This document shows, piece by piece, positions 46,400-60,400 of a DNA stretch of 64,000 nt. The stretch covers positions 1 to 64,000 of the forward strand of contig LATX02000003.1 of the NCBI GenBank assembly GCA_001466705.2, read 5' to 3'. The notes below the pieces were generated by a model, which did no database searches, was not told the DNA's origin, and worked only from the letters and a program-made list of their open reading frames with translations. The position numbers were made by a program, and so were the translations under genes. Every line of letters starts with the position of its first letter. The stretch's first letter is position 1. The DNA comes from Moniliophthora roreri (taxonomy: Eukaryota > Basidiomycota > Agaricomycetes > Agaricales > Marasmiaceae).

Positions 46400-47886
46400 A
46401 TGTCTGCTCAGACCAGTACCGAGTTCTTCCCTAAAGGACCTAAACTCCCCCGAGAGCTTTTCGACATGATCATCGACCAAAGCCGAGACAACAAACCAAG
46501 CCTACAGGAACTGTCCCTCGTTAGCAAAGCCTTCTGTCGGCGGGCACGACTCCATCTGTTTAGGAGCATCGAAGTCACTTGCGCCGAGACTTCTGGCGAA
46601 CCGTATCAGTACGAACACTTCGAGGAGGACGACGCATATAACCAGTCCCTTCAAGACAAGTATTTGACGATTAACGAGTTCGTTGGCCTTTGCGAGAGCC
46701 CACACTCTACTTGGGAACCCGGAGTTATCAAAAGACTCGAGCTTTTTCCATGTCTCAGCGATGCTTACAGTCATTTGTTGTTGCTGACCGCATCAAATAA
46801 TCCTAAAAGGCTATTGGATCCTATTGCCACAATATTGAAGATTAATCGAACGCGAGACATCTTCCAAAGTGTCACCAGTCTACAGCTGATCTTTGGGGAT
46901 GCTGAGGATTGGTATCGTATCCCCCCTTATCGATTCATCTCAACGACCTTTCCTTCCATACGATGTCTCTCGCTGAAAAGCGTGAGATTTGCGAGCATTG
47001 AAGATTTGTGGGACATATTTCTTTCGATGCCCCTCCTCGAAGAATTCGAATGGATCGGTGGAGAATCTACTTATTGGTCTCCGCCTGCAACACTCGCGAA
47101 CACCGGACAACAACTTCCAAACCTTCGCTCGTTTTCCTTTCAAGGTGACGACAACATCAGGCTTGGCGATCTCATGCCGGTGCTTTCCGCTCTACCAAAG
47201 TCCCATCTGAGCCGATACGAGCTCTGTCTAGCAGGCAGAAGTGACTTCCCCCCGATTTCCACGCTTATGACCATGGCAGGCAGTGATGGACCAGTGAAGC
47301 AGCAGTGGTCGTTCAAGTTCTCTCCCAATAAGTCTAGATACACGGGATATGACCTTCGGAGTGAGTCACATACCGATACTTTATATGCAGATCTTTCACT
47401 AACGATTGTACCACAGACTCCGAACACCGTGATCACATTGTTGAACACTTGTGTTCGTCGTGGAATTCTCGTATGTCCCAGCTAACCTTTGCCAACGAGA
47501 CCGGATGGGTCCTAGTCCCGGAGGTGCTCGAACGAATGTCATCGTCAAACTCCAACCTCGAGTCGATCATCCTTCCACCGTTCATGGTTGATAAGTCCTC
47601 TGGAAAGAGCAGTCGCTTGTCAGAGCTGAAGAGGATCGACAAGATCTTGGATCATGATGCATTTTCGTGTCTCCAGGAGCTACATCTTCACTCAATCAGA
47701 TATCCTGGATCAGACGGGAAGCCGTCCGCGCTCGCAAAACCGCCTCGGAATAAGAAGACGAGGTCTGCTCGATGGGGTAAATATGAGCGGGTATTGAAGA
47801 ACATTGAGAGGCGATGTGTACCGAGAGCTGTGAAGAAGGGTATATGGAAGCTGCACACGACTGGGAAGGAGTGGTACGAGGACTGA
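46400..47886 (+). CDS. F-box-like protein 1
   Basis: Exons 46400-47360 and 47417-47886 give 476 residues. The N-terminus carries an F-box-like helix set, with KLPRELFDMIIDQSRDNKPS followed by LQELSLVSKAFCRRARLHLF. The rest consists of Leu-rich irregular segments typical of the very large agaric F-box family (for example PSIRCLSLKSVRFASIEDLW). F-box proteins bring substrates to SCF ubiquitin ligases. The specific target is unknown. The C-terminal 40 residues are highly basic. Confidence 0.7.
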
Positions 47887-49044
47887 CATGATCGGGGGCC
47901 CTGCATGTATTAGCTTCTCGTTTGGATGTAAGATGGTGATCCATTGTGTTTCGTTACTGGTATAATCTTCCTTGTTATGAAGTAGTGTGGTCTTGAATCT
48001 AAAATCATGGTCGAGTAATGTGGTCAAGTGTGAAGAAGGTTATTAGCAGCATTGGACGAAAAGATATAACGTGCGTGAGTCTGGCTCGGCTTTCAGCAAT
48101 CAGAATCGGGACATTGAGGCAACGGCATCGCGTGATGGTGGTCCGCTACTACAGGCGCCAAAAAAATTTCCTTCGTTGTCTTCACCACTCCAAGCTATAC
48201 CCAGAGCTGTATTGGTGACTCTTTACAGAGACTCAAATCAAAGTAAGTGTTCGACGAGGATAACGACTCTGATTTGGGCTGATTTCCTGCGCTCCAGTTT
48301 CAACTCGTATCTGCCATCATCATACAGGGGCCGCTCAGGTCTACAGGTTTCAAATGCGAGCCAAGCAGATGCAAAACCTTGTAACGTTGACCTAGGTTCA
48401 CGAGGAACAGCGCCTGCTTGCCATCTCATTTAAATATGTTCGGGAGTCATTTATCGACCAGGATTAAGACTGCAATATGGTTGAGGCATGTTTTGAATCC
48501 GTTGGGATGGTGCTAAACCGTAAATTGGGTGAGTCCACTTCATAGGCTGGTTGGTTGGAACATTCTTCTTACGCTTTTCTTCTCTATGTACTTAGCGTAT
48601 ATTCACGAAGATGATCAAAGAAATTGAATGTAGCCACGGACTTGACTTTTTCCTCCGGCTCATCCAACATTTTTATCATTCAATGACGTCGAGAGGCCAC
48701 ACATGGTCGTTTATGTTCGCGAGAAATCAGTACAATATTTGGTGGCATAGTGATTTTGAGGGGTAGTGTATCGCGCACTGTGAGTTGATCACTTCACACT
48801 ACGCACCACGTTGCTAAATCATTCATAGATCCATAATGTGCAAGACTGCAATCAAATTTACTGGTCCAAGACCGCTTCTTTGGCCAGCCGAGTCATTCAA
48901 GCGGCTGTGGCCATTGTTGTGGCCATTGTTGTGGCCATTGTCTTCTCAATGAGGGAGAATACTGTGTCCTATTTAACCCGGTTTTAACCCTCGTCCCTTC
49001 CTCATCGCTCTCATCACAACCTTACTCACCTGGTTCAAGTTACG
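47887..49044. other. Intergenic
   Basis: No supported gene. It contains a short tandem repeat at 48906-48941. Confidence 0.45.
48906..48941. repeat. Three perfect copies of a 12-bp unit
   Basis: TGTGGCCATTGT is repeated three times without change, about 105 bases upstream of F-box gene 2. Confidence 0.85.
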
Positions 49045-50690
49045 ATGGCGAATATCCAGAGTCTTTCAACTGAATTATTTCAGATTATCGCTGCCCAGGT
49101 AAGTAAATTCTTGAAGCTACCGCGTTTTTTCCCCCTCGGTGCTCATTCTAATCATTGCAGTTGAGCGTCAAAGACCGAAAATCATTGCGTTTCGTCAACA
49201 AAAGACTCTGCTCTCAGGTTACGCCACTGATCTTCTCTGGCGTAGTTATTTCGAATGTGCCGGGATCGGATCGGAAAATCGAGATGTTGAAGTACATCGC
49301 AGATCCAGAAGGCGTCGCTCCTTGGGCACATACTGCTACATTTCATTTTTCCTATTGCCGCGATGAATCGGAATCGGATGTGCGGAAGCTGCTGCCGAGT
49401 GCACTGAAGAACTTTACGAGAGTCCAGATATTCAAGTAAGTGTATTTTACGCTTCTCGTTCTACCTGCCTTCATCTTACTTTAACAGGTTATATATGTAC
49501 TCATATATTCCTGATTGGACGTACGATATCGTCCTTTCTTCACTTGCCGAACTGCCACATCTTACTGACTTGTGGATTCGAGCACATCGCCCAAACCTAC
49601 CTCGCTCTATGTGCCCACCACTACCTTTCCATCTACTCGAGTCCCTGAAGACCTTGCGGTGCATCAGAATCTCGATAGGCGACGTGAGGGGCTCACAATA
49701 CGCAGAGAGGGTCATATTCCACCCTCTACGTACCTTCCTGTGCCACTCCAACGTTCGCGACCTCACTATTTCGCTCAAAACTGATGTATCGGATGTTCAG
49801 ATGCCAAGTATCCACGAATTTCTTCCTGAACCCGGATCGTCAGCCTTGCAATTAGAAAACCTCGAGCTGGAAGGCTTCATCACGGATATGCCCTTGGGCT
49901 TGCCACCTTCCCTTCGAGATCTGAAACGCCTTGTCATGGGCCCTGATTCCAAGCTAGGGAACATATGGAAGTGCTTCGAAACCAACAGAGTCCAGTTACA
50001 AGAACTCGTTGTCTCATGCGACGGCTCTCCTTTCGATAAGGGCCTGATGTCGTATCTGTCTTCCTATTCCGGCCTTCAAGTGCTACATCTCAACTTTTGG
50101 CTTTTATACTCAAAGCCATCTCGGTCTCCAGATCTGGACAGATTGCGCAGAGATACGGCCCAAGCACTTTATAATGAAGTCGTTCCGCGACAGAAAACCA
50201 CACTTCGTGTGCTTACATTGACATGGCCAACACGGCGGTGGTGTCTCCAACCGGCATATCTCAATGGCTTAAGATCTTGCGAGAACCTCGAAGTTCTTTG
50301 TGTCGTCGTGGCCCAAAATGACATCGTAGACCGAAACATCCTGGTGAGTCGTCTAAGCCTCTGACATGATCGATGTCGTTCTGACAATTTACCCATCCAC
50401 AGGCTGAGCTTTTTGAGGTCGCTGCCAATATGCCCAAGCTAGGTCTTCTGTGCCTGAGCGTTTATGTCAAGAGTACCGTGGATATAGATAATGGAGGCTT
50501 GAAGCAGAGAATCAGAGGAACCAAGATACGAGCGCCATCCAGTCGTGAGGTTACTCCGTTGTATTTACAACTGATAAAACCGGACTGGGTGTTTAGGCTT
50601 CGAAATGTGGATGACGGGTGGTTTTTTCGTTTCGCGCCGGTGCTTCCACGCACTATTAAACCTGATAGCGTGCATATGATCCACTTGTAG
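49045..50690 (+). CDS. F-box-like / LRR-type protein 2
   Basis: Exons 49045-49098, 49161-49435, 49488-50343 and 50403-50690 give 490 residues. The N-terminus MANIQSLSTELFQIIAAQ followed by LSVKDRKSLRFVNKRLCS fits an F-box-like motif. The rest is built of Leu-rich segments such as LAELPHLTDLWIRAHRPNL and LENLELEGFITDMPLGLPPS. The expected role is substrate recognition in an SCF ubiquitin ligase. It is not closely similar to F-box protein 1. Confidence 0.68.
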
Positions 50691-51039
50691 ACTAATTCAG
50701 TGTTACCGGTTGGAGAGGCATGTTAGCTACAAGAAGCTGTCAATACTAGACGAGAGTTCATTACTAGATGAGAATACACAACAAGCACTCATCTTGCATC
50801 CCAAGGGTGGGCTGCCGGTCACCGAGTATTCGATCCACGTTCATTTCAAAACGGGATAAATAGCGATGTGAGCACTTGCAAATAAGTCAGGCCGAGTTCA
50901 AGTAATCGGGGCATGCAAATTTCAGAAGGCATGGTCGTTCATTATCATAATATTGTAGTACATTTACGCCAAACATACTGGTATATCTAGAGAAGTAAGA
51001 ATGGAGAAAAGGAGACGAGTCTCATAGGTATGTAGGCCC
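50691..51039. other. Intergenic between convergent genes
   Basis: The 3' regions of F-box gene 2 (plus) and the SDR gene (minus) meet here. Nothing else is seen. Confidence 0.5.
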
Positions 51040-52477
51040 TTAGGCTTTGCTAACCTCCTTCTCGAGGTACTCCCATAATTGCTTGCCAAGGTTGTCATCA
51101 ATGGCTTTCGGGGGAGTGGGTCCTTCTCTGGCCCAGGGGATATAGAACTATGACGTAAACAGATCAGACAGCGAGTAGACATCGAGGACGAAAGTACACG
51201 TACGGATCCGTTGGGGTGGTCCAAGACAGCCGGGGAGGTGCCAGCGTACAGCTGGGTCAATGGTCCATAGGGATCGACGGGGTGCAAAATCATGCCCTGT
51301 AAAAGAATCATCAGCTTTGGATATCGAGACGATGAGCGATAATGACACGTACGATGAAGAACTTCATGACGCCACCCATGTGTCTCTGGAGGTCGGTCTC
51401 GAGGTTTCCTGAATAGAAATGACGATGTGAATATCACAAATCCAAACTAGCCTACAAAGGAAGTCGTACCTGGGTTGCAGGAGAAGGCGAGGATGTTCTG
51501 GCTTCCATACCTCTTGGCGAACTCGCGGGTCCAAACAACTTGGCCCTGCATCGAAACAAGTCAGCGAGATAGAAAAGAAGAGCCATGATGTATCACTGAC
51601 AAACTTGCTCTGGCTGTAGAGACCTTGGGTGCCGAATTTTGTCCTAGCAGGACCGGGGACGAAAGTATCCCAGTGGATGACATCGAGGTATGCAGCAGAG
51701 GAGGATGTGCTAACGACACGGGACTTTCCATCGGCAGAGGTCTTGGCGCCAGCCTCGAGAGCAGGGAGTAAAGATTTTGTCCACAAATGGTTGCCTTGAC
51801 TGTTATCAGTATGTCTACGTGGAAACACTACGAAAACTACTCACCAACAACGTGAACACCCCACTGAGCATCGTACCCTTCTTCAGTCAACATATCAAGT
51901 GAAGGCCACATGATTCCGCTAATTCAAATGTCAGTCCAATATCTTTGATTCTTGTTTGAGGTTGAATTGCGTACGCGTTGTTGAACAAGATGTGGAGTTC
52001 AGACTCTTTGCTACAATAGGTGTCAGCATGTTCGATGGAAGGATGTGTGAGTGGTCCATACCTCAAGAACTCGGCGGCAGCCTTCTTGATGCTCTTGAAG
52101 CTGGCCAAATCCAACTCCAAGTGGATAGCGCGCTTTCCGGTCACTTTGTAGAGCTCCTCGATGACTTCTTCAGTTTGCTTCTTTCCGCGAGCAGCGAGGT
52201 AGACTTTGGCATTGTGCTGCAGGAGGGCCTAGGATATTGTATATTAATTTCCATTCAATATGATTTGCTGTGGCGTACACACCTTGACGGTCTCCTTACC
52301 AACACCAGTCTTTGCACCTGCACGAAGGCTCAGCGGAGATCAAAATAAAAAGATTGTCAACTACTCACCAGTAACGATCGTCACCTTGCCACTGAGATCG
52401 GGAATGTCCTTCTGCCAGAATTTGGGCTTGGGAGGGAACCACTGAGAGTACATGGAGGGCTGGGATTTCTTGGGCAT
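51040..52477 (-). CDS. Short-chain dehydrogenase/reductase, retinol-dehydrogenase-like
   Basis: About ten exons, from MPKKSQPSMYSQWFPPKPKF at 52477 to EYLEKEVSKA with the stop at 51040, giving roughly 330 residues. The nucleotide-binding motif is built across an intron: VTIVTG joined to AKTGVGKETVK (TGxxxGxG type). LHILFNNA joined to GIMWP gives the NNAG motif, VVSTSSSAAY supplies the catalytic Ser, and YSQSK is the catalytic Tyr-x3-Lys. NPG joined to NLETDL follows. This is a typical NAD(P)-dependent alcohol or ketone oxidoreductase of the WW-oxidoreductase/retinol dehydrogenase-like class. The substrate is unknown. Confidence 0.85.
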
Positions 52478-55400
52478 TTTGATAGTATGTAAGTTGAAGG
52501 GGTTGGTTGCCTTTCGCTGTCCGACAAAGACTGTTTTTATAGCGGTCGGCGAAGACAAGGGGTCATTACACGCGGAATGAATTGTGACTTTGTCAGCAAA
52601 TGGTCGTGCGTATCTGTATCCCCATGGAATCCGCTAACCACGGGAAGGAGAGGCGTGAGGGCACTCGACTAGGAAAGGTCGCCAAGCATGACGGCGGTCA
52701 GGGCGCTGTGACAAGAACACTCCATATGTGTAAAAAGCACGATAAGAGGTACGTCTCGGACAAGGTGAATAATCTCGATCGTGGAGGCCTGCTGAGGCCG
52801 GAGAAATCTCATTCTCCTTCTTTATCGATGGGTTTTGTATAAAATAAAACATGTGTCGAAGTCGAGCCTCATGCTGCCATCTCTGTCGGTATTCGCTGTT
52901 CATGGGCCAATCTCGAATCCAAATTCTCGGTACTGTTTACTCGTCAAATTATCAGTGATCTGCGACTTGAGAGTACTGCAGTCACTTGCCTTCGATCGTG
53001 GCTGTGAAGCATACGTATTCGAGTCAATGCGCCAAACCAGATCCCGGTGTCTATCCTTAAGATTATTCTTACATTTGCTCTCTGCAAATGACCAAGCAGA
53101 CCGACCATGACCTATATAGCCAGACAGCCAGCTCGAAGGACTGTGGCACTGCGGAACAATCATTGTCTCGGTCATATTCGGGCTTTAGCCGTGAAGGACG
53201 GTGCCGCGGATTTGACAGCGAACGGTCATTGTCGGTCATCATGTAAAAGGGTCCGTCAATCTTCATTGTCCCCCTATCGTTCGAGAAGAGATATAACACC
53301 AGATGCGATGGTGGTGGCAGTGAGAGTGGGTCGACATGGGTAGATTCTCGATTGATCGTCGCTCCAATTCTCGGTGATAACGGTGGTATCGCGAGCTTGC
53401 TACAGTCATTCTTAAACTTCTGTAATGCTTTTGCGGTTCAGAAGAGTATGATTCTTCAGTTGGCATGCGCTAAATGCTTCAAAAAGTTGAAACTTACAAT
53501 AATAGCGACAATAAGTCTCCAATCAGTTGCTGTCTACATTCGTGGTGCTTGTCGCCTTCCCGAACGAGCGCGCTGCATGAATTATCCCGCCAAATACGGA
53601 ACATGATCTGGATGAAAGCGATTAACATGTGCTATCTCAGTATTTCCGAGGCGTACCCCACTCATCCTCCGCGGATGTGTAGCAACACCCGTCCATCAAA
53701 TAAAACAAAGGTGTATCATCCCTGGATCCACTGACACGCCAATCTGGTCTTGACACAGGGATAGTACGCCACAGGTCGCGTGGGTGAGAGCGCTGGCAGC
53801 AATGCGACATAATAGTATTTTTGGCTTTGTGCTCAACACCATCTTCGGAGAAATGTCCTTTCTAGGTGTTGATCGAGGCTCGAGGCTCGAAAGAGTCAAG
53901 CAGCGCATCAAACGACCATCAGTTCTATTCACCCACGGCGTTCTCCGGACGACGCCAACATGTAGAGTCCTTTATTTTCGAAGGTGTAACAAATCAAAGC
54001 GCAATAGCTATTCAACCGGCAGGTCCTGCCAAGTATCTCCGGGTCGTGCGCCCTTGCTACCATGCAAAACGAATCATTTTCGACGGCTGTCGCCCAATGA
54101 AGCTGAAACTCACCATTAAATCAACAGTCTAACACATTTATCCGACTGTTTCTACCTCCACAAGAATCAATGCTTGCATCACAATCCCACCCAATTTGAA
54201 TGTTGAAATTGAAGTTTTGGTGCTTGGATGCTGCGAAATTTTCGAGCGACCACCGGGTTGCATTGAGTCCATTTCAACGAAATGGGCATTGAGACTAGCG
54301 CAGACATAGTCAAGAGAACAGAGCGGAAGGCAAGCAAAAACGCAGTAAAGACGAAGGACTCGAGCTGCTCGTCGGTGACAACGGTGACCAGGTGTCACAT
54401 GCGACGCCAGCTATGTGACACCAGCTATGTGACTGTCTTCCTCTTGCTTCTCTCTAACCCTTTTCAGGTTCCAGCTCTAACATCAAGCTTGCACCGTCGG
54501 CAAATATTTGCATTCAAAGCATGCTCATCCATAACTCTACCATGGTTCTGATACGTGTTCATCGGTCTTACACTCTTCGAAATGGAGGGAGAAGTTCGGG
54601 CATGTTCGGGGCATCCTGGTAACGCCCGTCGGTCTCAGCGAGTCTAGACTTTTATGTGCCTTCATGGTCTCGAAAGGGACAAGAGTTATGAATTCTTCGC
54701 TCATAAGTGAGTATCATGGTTCACTCTGTACACACTGCTTATCCATATTGCCGATCGGCCCAAAGGTTTTAGAGCACAAAAGCAATTAAGGGTCTAAGAA
54801 TACTAGAGAATACTTTGATCGTCGCACAGCTGCTATTCTATTGAGATATCAAATACCCAGGTGCGCATCACTTAGCGATTCTATTGACCTGACAGTTCAT
54901 AACAATTTTTTTGTTTCGCGAATAGGCCGCGACGCACACAAACCTGCAACCCTATACTAGTGCCTGCGACCTGGCATAAAAAAAACTCTTGTTCTTATTC
55001 AAAGCCTCTGGCATACCTGGTCCTGTTCAGACTCCGATAGGCGGTTAGGTGCCGCGATTGCTACTCCGTTCTGTGCTATCGCTAGTATCATTGGGGATCC
55101 ACATACCTCCAATTAATCTCCGCCCGCTTTGATAGGAAGCGCTGGGTTAGAGGGCTGCATCGGTCTGCGCCCGTGTCTTCAAAAGCTGTACATCTTAGGA
55201 TTGGTTGTACCCGAGCATGATTTGAACGCAATATCTACATCGGTTGCACTAGTTGATACCAACAATACATATTTTATGGGATATATTTTAGTACGACCTT
55301 AGCAGGAAATCGAAAGATATTAACCTCCGTCGGGATCGAGGGAAACCCCTGAACCGGCGGTGAATGCATTTCTCTCGTCTCAAGGGACGTTTTTCGCGCC

Positions 55401-56212
55401 GACGGAGTTATGGAAGATTTCGAAGTAGAAACCGTTCTTCACTGAACATTGTCAGGTACAGCTTTCGTACATGCTCAAAGGTGTATGCCATAAGCTAGTC
55501 GGAGTGTTCAACACTCCATGGTCATGGAGAGCTCGGATGACGGAAAGCCACCGAATTCAGTCCTCTCCTCAGGTGAGATATACTGGTCCTTGGCATAATA
55601 AACGTTCATAGAAGTAAAGAATGCATCAAGATTTCGCCGAAGTCTTCGCAACTAATCAATCCCTTTTCGTCAGCGATACAAGATTTGGGGATCATTGTTT
55701 TAAACAAATTACAATAACAGATTCTACAGCAAACAGAATCAAAGATACTTTCTTCTTCTTCAAGTTTCGAGAAAAGCAGCCTAATTCCTAGGGTGTGCGC
55801 AAGGATTCGGTTTCGGCATTAGACACACTCTCTCTCTTGTTCGTGCCCTTTCAAAGAAGTTCCTGCCTGAACTGGAGTTCTCGACATTGATCAGGTGACA
55901 GGCGGCCATTTACCGATATTTACCGCCCAGACGCCACGAGTCAAAACACGGTTTAAATTTAACTGTGTTGGACGGCAAAATAGAACCCCGACCGACATTC
56001 TGACGCCGGTCTTCTTTCAAAATTCTTTACTTAGCAGATAGTCGATTCATTCTTCATGCTTCCAAACCGGGTCACATTTGCAAAAAAAAAAAAAAGAGCT
56101 ATATCCATGTATTATTATTGGATCATCAAACAATATACGTAATACATAATCTAGTAGTACATATCATATCATAAGGATACTACCCCGCGTCCCGGCCCGC
56201 CGCTACCCGCCC
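52478..56212. other. Gene-poor stretch
   Basis: 3.7 kb with only short unsupported open frames on both strands. It contains the SDR promoter at its left end and an A-run at about 56081-56095. I recognise no transposon, RNA gene or spliced gene. Confidence 0.4.
52534..52542 (-). promoter_or_regulatory. TATA box of SDR gene
   Basis: CTATAAAAA on the minus strand, about 57 bases upstream of the start codon at 52477. Confidence 0.5.
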
Positions 56213-57426
56213 CTACTCTTCAGACGACTGAGGTCTCCAGTGATATCTCGCTGGACGATCGCAGCTGTGTACAGAGAGCAGTTTTTCTGATGAAAAGTAT
56301 TGTGAACACCGTGCACACGTCCACTGCGTGGGCTTCCCGTGTTGAGAAACCTCGTGCCTGAAGCGATCGTGTTTACGCGAGAAGAAGGCACCGCAGCCAA
56401 CCGTGCACTGATAACTTTGTTTCTGCTTCGGTCGGTGTGTGAGCATGTGCGTCTCACGGGTATAATTACTCGTGAACACACGGTCGCACCCGGGCTCTAT
56501 GCAGCGGAAAGGACGTGGGCGCTGTTGGGCAATACGTCTCTTTGTATGCGATGGAGATATTGATCGCATAGAGTCATTGCTGAAGTCGAGAATGGAAGAG
56601 TGGGTTTCGAGCGAACTTGGGCTATGCGACGGAGAGACTAATGGGGAGATTGATGGGGAGACTGATGGGGAGACTTCATCGACGGCCATGTTCGGTGTCT
56701 GCATATCAATATGATGTTGGAATGAAGTAGACTGTGTCTGAGTATAGGGAAGTTGGAAAGGTGGTGAGAGCATGCTGATAGGCGGGGGTAGTGGGGAAGT
56801 CGAGGATTGTGGGCTGTGACTATGGATCGATGATGAGGAGCACAAGACCTCAGCCTTGATCTCGGCGCTGCATGGGCTGCCTGCCTCCAGATATGCGATG
56901 GGCTCGCTAGCTTGACTATACTCAGGTATTTGGGTGGACGAAAGACTTTGCTCTTCAGTTGGCTGTCCATTTAACCACTGATTGAGATCTAGAAAGTAAG
57001 CGATTAGTCTTTCGATCGAAAGCTCCTCATGTTTTTGTGACTTACCGAAAAAGCTCTCGGCTTCGGGTGTCGGGGTGTTCTGCCAACTAGGTGGTTGAGC
57101 AGCTTCAATATGGAATTCTTGGTAAAAGATTAGCTTGATGCCCACACCAGGGTCCGGATAAACTTACCAGGAGGTGTCGACGTCCCCATTAATGGTGAGG
57201 CCGCCGGCGAATCGGCGCCAGTCAACTCGAATGTTATACCATCTTTCGTTTCGATGGCCTTGATATTGATAGTGCTGGGGGAGGAGCAAGAATTGCTCGT
57301 GCTTGCAAGTTGATCCAGCTGGAGCGGTCTCAAGTCGAATGAGGTCTGTTTTTTGGAGTCCGTGGTTGATGTGAAAATCACCAGTTGGAAGTGTGCGAGG
57401 AGTTGTAACGGTAAGGAGAAGGACAT
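56213..57426 (-). CDS. C2H2 zinc-finger protein, probable transcription factor
   Basis: Exons 57426-57168, 57117-57046 and 56988-56213 give 368 residues. The N-terminal half is Ser/Pro-rich and probably disordered (for example SPQSSTSPLPPPISMLSPPF). The C-terminal part has two zinc fingers and a partial third: CIEPGCDRVFTSNYTRETH followed by MLTH; CTVGCGAFFSRKHDRFRH followed by EVSQH; then CARCSQYFSSEKLLSVHSC. The first two fit DNA-binding C2H2 fingers. The start MSFSLPLQLL was chosen because the upstream in-frame extension is unlike coding sequence; the longer frame begins at 57549. Whether it regulates any neighbouring gene is not shown. Confidence 0.78.
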
Positions 57427-60400
57427 CTTCGAGGGACGATGAAGTGGGAAGGGGTTGATGTTCGGCAGACGGAGGTAAGGCTTCTTATAACAATTAGCAG
57501 CCATTAACAGAATTTGAGCCATCAAAAGACAACATAGCTTGGTTCGCAACTATCAATCCATCACAGGATTCCTGAATCGTCGGGATGCCGGGTAGATTCA
57601 ATCGTGCCGCCAAAGTGCGCGGGAAAACGATTCAAAGGATATCGGACCTCGGTAGCTTAACCCCTGCCTATGGCTGATGTCGGTGTTGAGTTCCTGAGAA
57701 GTCAACACCTTTAAGCACGGAGGTTCACGCAAGCTGTTACGCAAGCTGTTTGAGGGTCGTGGCACGAGCAGCTTGAAACCCGCGGTGTGTAATCATGATT
57801 TGCTCAAACTCAATCCCTTTAGCAACTTCTTAGTGACGCGGGAAGAGGCGTTTCATCATGCCCAGAGTAGCCAGTGATACACTAGTTGTGCTGAACTGAA
57901 GAAGAGGAAGTATATGCCAGTGTAATCGTTTCACTTAACGATGTGCATGAAACGCGACATTAGCACAACCCCCTCCGACTCATGTGAATAAGACGTACTC
58001 TTCATGATGGGTAGCAAGTAGATTGTTATCGCCCATTCGGGTATTCTTGTACACACACACGCGATAGTAGGATTGGGCGGGACAAGCACCCAGCAATCAA
58101 CCTACATCCTTCAAAAAGAGCCGAATACTCGCTTCGTTAATCCAATCCTCTCTATGAGCCAAGCTTCGCCGAGCGCCCTGAAGCTATGTATTAAACAAGC
58201 GTTCGGGCTTCAAGGGCCATGATAAGCAATGTCACAGTAAACCCAAGCAGGCTGAAAATCCAAAGGTCATAGCGCTGATTACTTTCGTAAGCTCGACCCC
58301 CAGTTACTAGCACAGGATGTATTGGAGTCGGGTCGCCCTAACAGCTAAGAGCGATACGGCGGGCGCACCCTCGGTAGGGAAATAGAAAGCAACGGCGATC
58401 TGGCACGTCAATCCCGCGAATCAGAGTAAGCACTTTACTTCCCATTTTCTGTCCCATGTCTAGATAATGGGTAGTTCGGTAGAACGCGTTGACAAGTCCA
58501 TGATAAAGTATGTGGGGGTGGGGTTTTCCTATTGATGCTCCCATCAAAACATCAAGTACCTCGTGAGCTGGCTTTCAAAAGCTACAAGGCTAATGGGTTG
58601 TTCGTACCTCGTTCCCGCCACATTTCCTGGCTGATTCCAATCAACAGAGAAGTAAAGTCTATTGCAATGGGTTTGTGGCTGTAGCACTTACGCTTGTTAA
58701 GTCCGTAGGTCCTTGGAGAGAGGCATGATTTGGCACTGAGCGGCAACTGAGCGGACCGCCCTTTCATCTCAGCCGAGCTCGTCGGAAGGGGTTCAATCCG
58801 AGGATCAACCTTAACATCAATCTAGATGACGTAGGCACAGACGCGAACAGCTGACTAGATGCGCCCAACCTGACGGCCCTTAACGAAGTTGAAGAAGGAC
58901 GCGAGACCTCCGGGATTACGCGGAAAAAATGAGTACATTATTACTATCAGCACAAGGGAAACATTACACCTACCTCATACAACTGATGCCAGTGCTCACT
59001 CACCTTTGCCCCATCCTCTCGGTCGTGTCTCGCGTTTACCGGGTTTAGCGCACTCGTACCTCGGCGGTACGACTTCGTCCAACTGCCGAGGCTTAGACGC
59101 TGTCATATATTAGATATGGGCGACAATGGTTGACATCAAGTAGAGCTGTGTGCCAAGGTGCAACAGCAAGCTCAGGGGAGTCGCTTCAAAAGTGTGGCCG
59201 TGATCCGATTACCCCCCAGAAATATCCCCCAAAGCAGGACATGTTGTTGCATTTCCAAACCAAATCGCGGTTTCCTTGACTTGAAAAGGTCACTAAACAT
59301 CACCAACATACCTCTATCTTTTCTCTTTATGACTGGGTGAGCTGCGAACTGGTCTTGACTGGTCTTCGGTAGTGCAGAAAGCCAACGGTGTTTGTTCAGA
59401 CGCCTTCGAAGCGACCCGCTCAGTCATACCAGGCACAGCGACATGAATACAGCCAAGATATTATCGATTAAACGTTTTATTGACTTGAGGTGCATTTTGA
59501 ACAAGATCTTCAGCCAATTTCGTTTTGGTAAATTCGGTGAGCCCTGTTCGTGCAAAATGAATGAATCCAACACACAAGGGTGACAGATTGGGACGCACAT
59601 TGGAGCTTGTCTATAATCTCCACCTCCTAAAGAAATCTTCCTTGAATAGTCCATACCGTTGCAGATGATCGTATAGGCAGGAGAAGAACAAGCAGAGTAA
59701 AGGGTTGAACGACGTCAAGATGGCAGAAGATGTGACTGGCATCGTTGGTACGAGTAGAAGCATAGGTGTCCTCCTGAACACCATGTAATATAGTCTAGAC
59801 ACATGGAGTACATCCGGACAAAGGTCTGTAGAAAAGTGAGGCTCAGAGGGCATAGGAGAATCTCGACGCACCTGTATAGTTCCGCTGGCCCTGGGGCTTT
59901 ACAATCAAAAAGATACACCATCTAACTTCTATTTATTCATAACCCGAATTTCAAGTTGATTAACTCTAAATTTAAGGATATCAACGACGGGAAAGGTCGA
60001 ACGGAAAGAGTGGTACGACTGAGAAAGGGATGACATGGAGAAGGTGACGTGAAAAGGATGACATAATAGGGCCGTGTGATGGAAAAACTCGATGCGCCTT
60101 TGCTTACATCAGTACCCCTTGACTGCTCTGATGACATAAGTGCCGTGGTCCTGGTCAACCGACGGTAAAGGATTTGTACTCTGATAGATATCAGTGTCCC
60201 GTATCTCTGAGCTCTACCAAGCTGCTAGCCAGCCGAATCCGGTTTCACTGACAAGAATCATCTCACACGTCAAACGAACCCTTTTAGCACCATACGTTCG
60301 GTGAAACCTTTTCGGCGTTATCCAAGGAAAACCCTGACTTGCAAGTTTCAAATCAGCGTCGCGACCTACTCAGCAGTTGTCGCGGATTTTGAATATGGAG

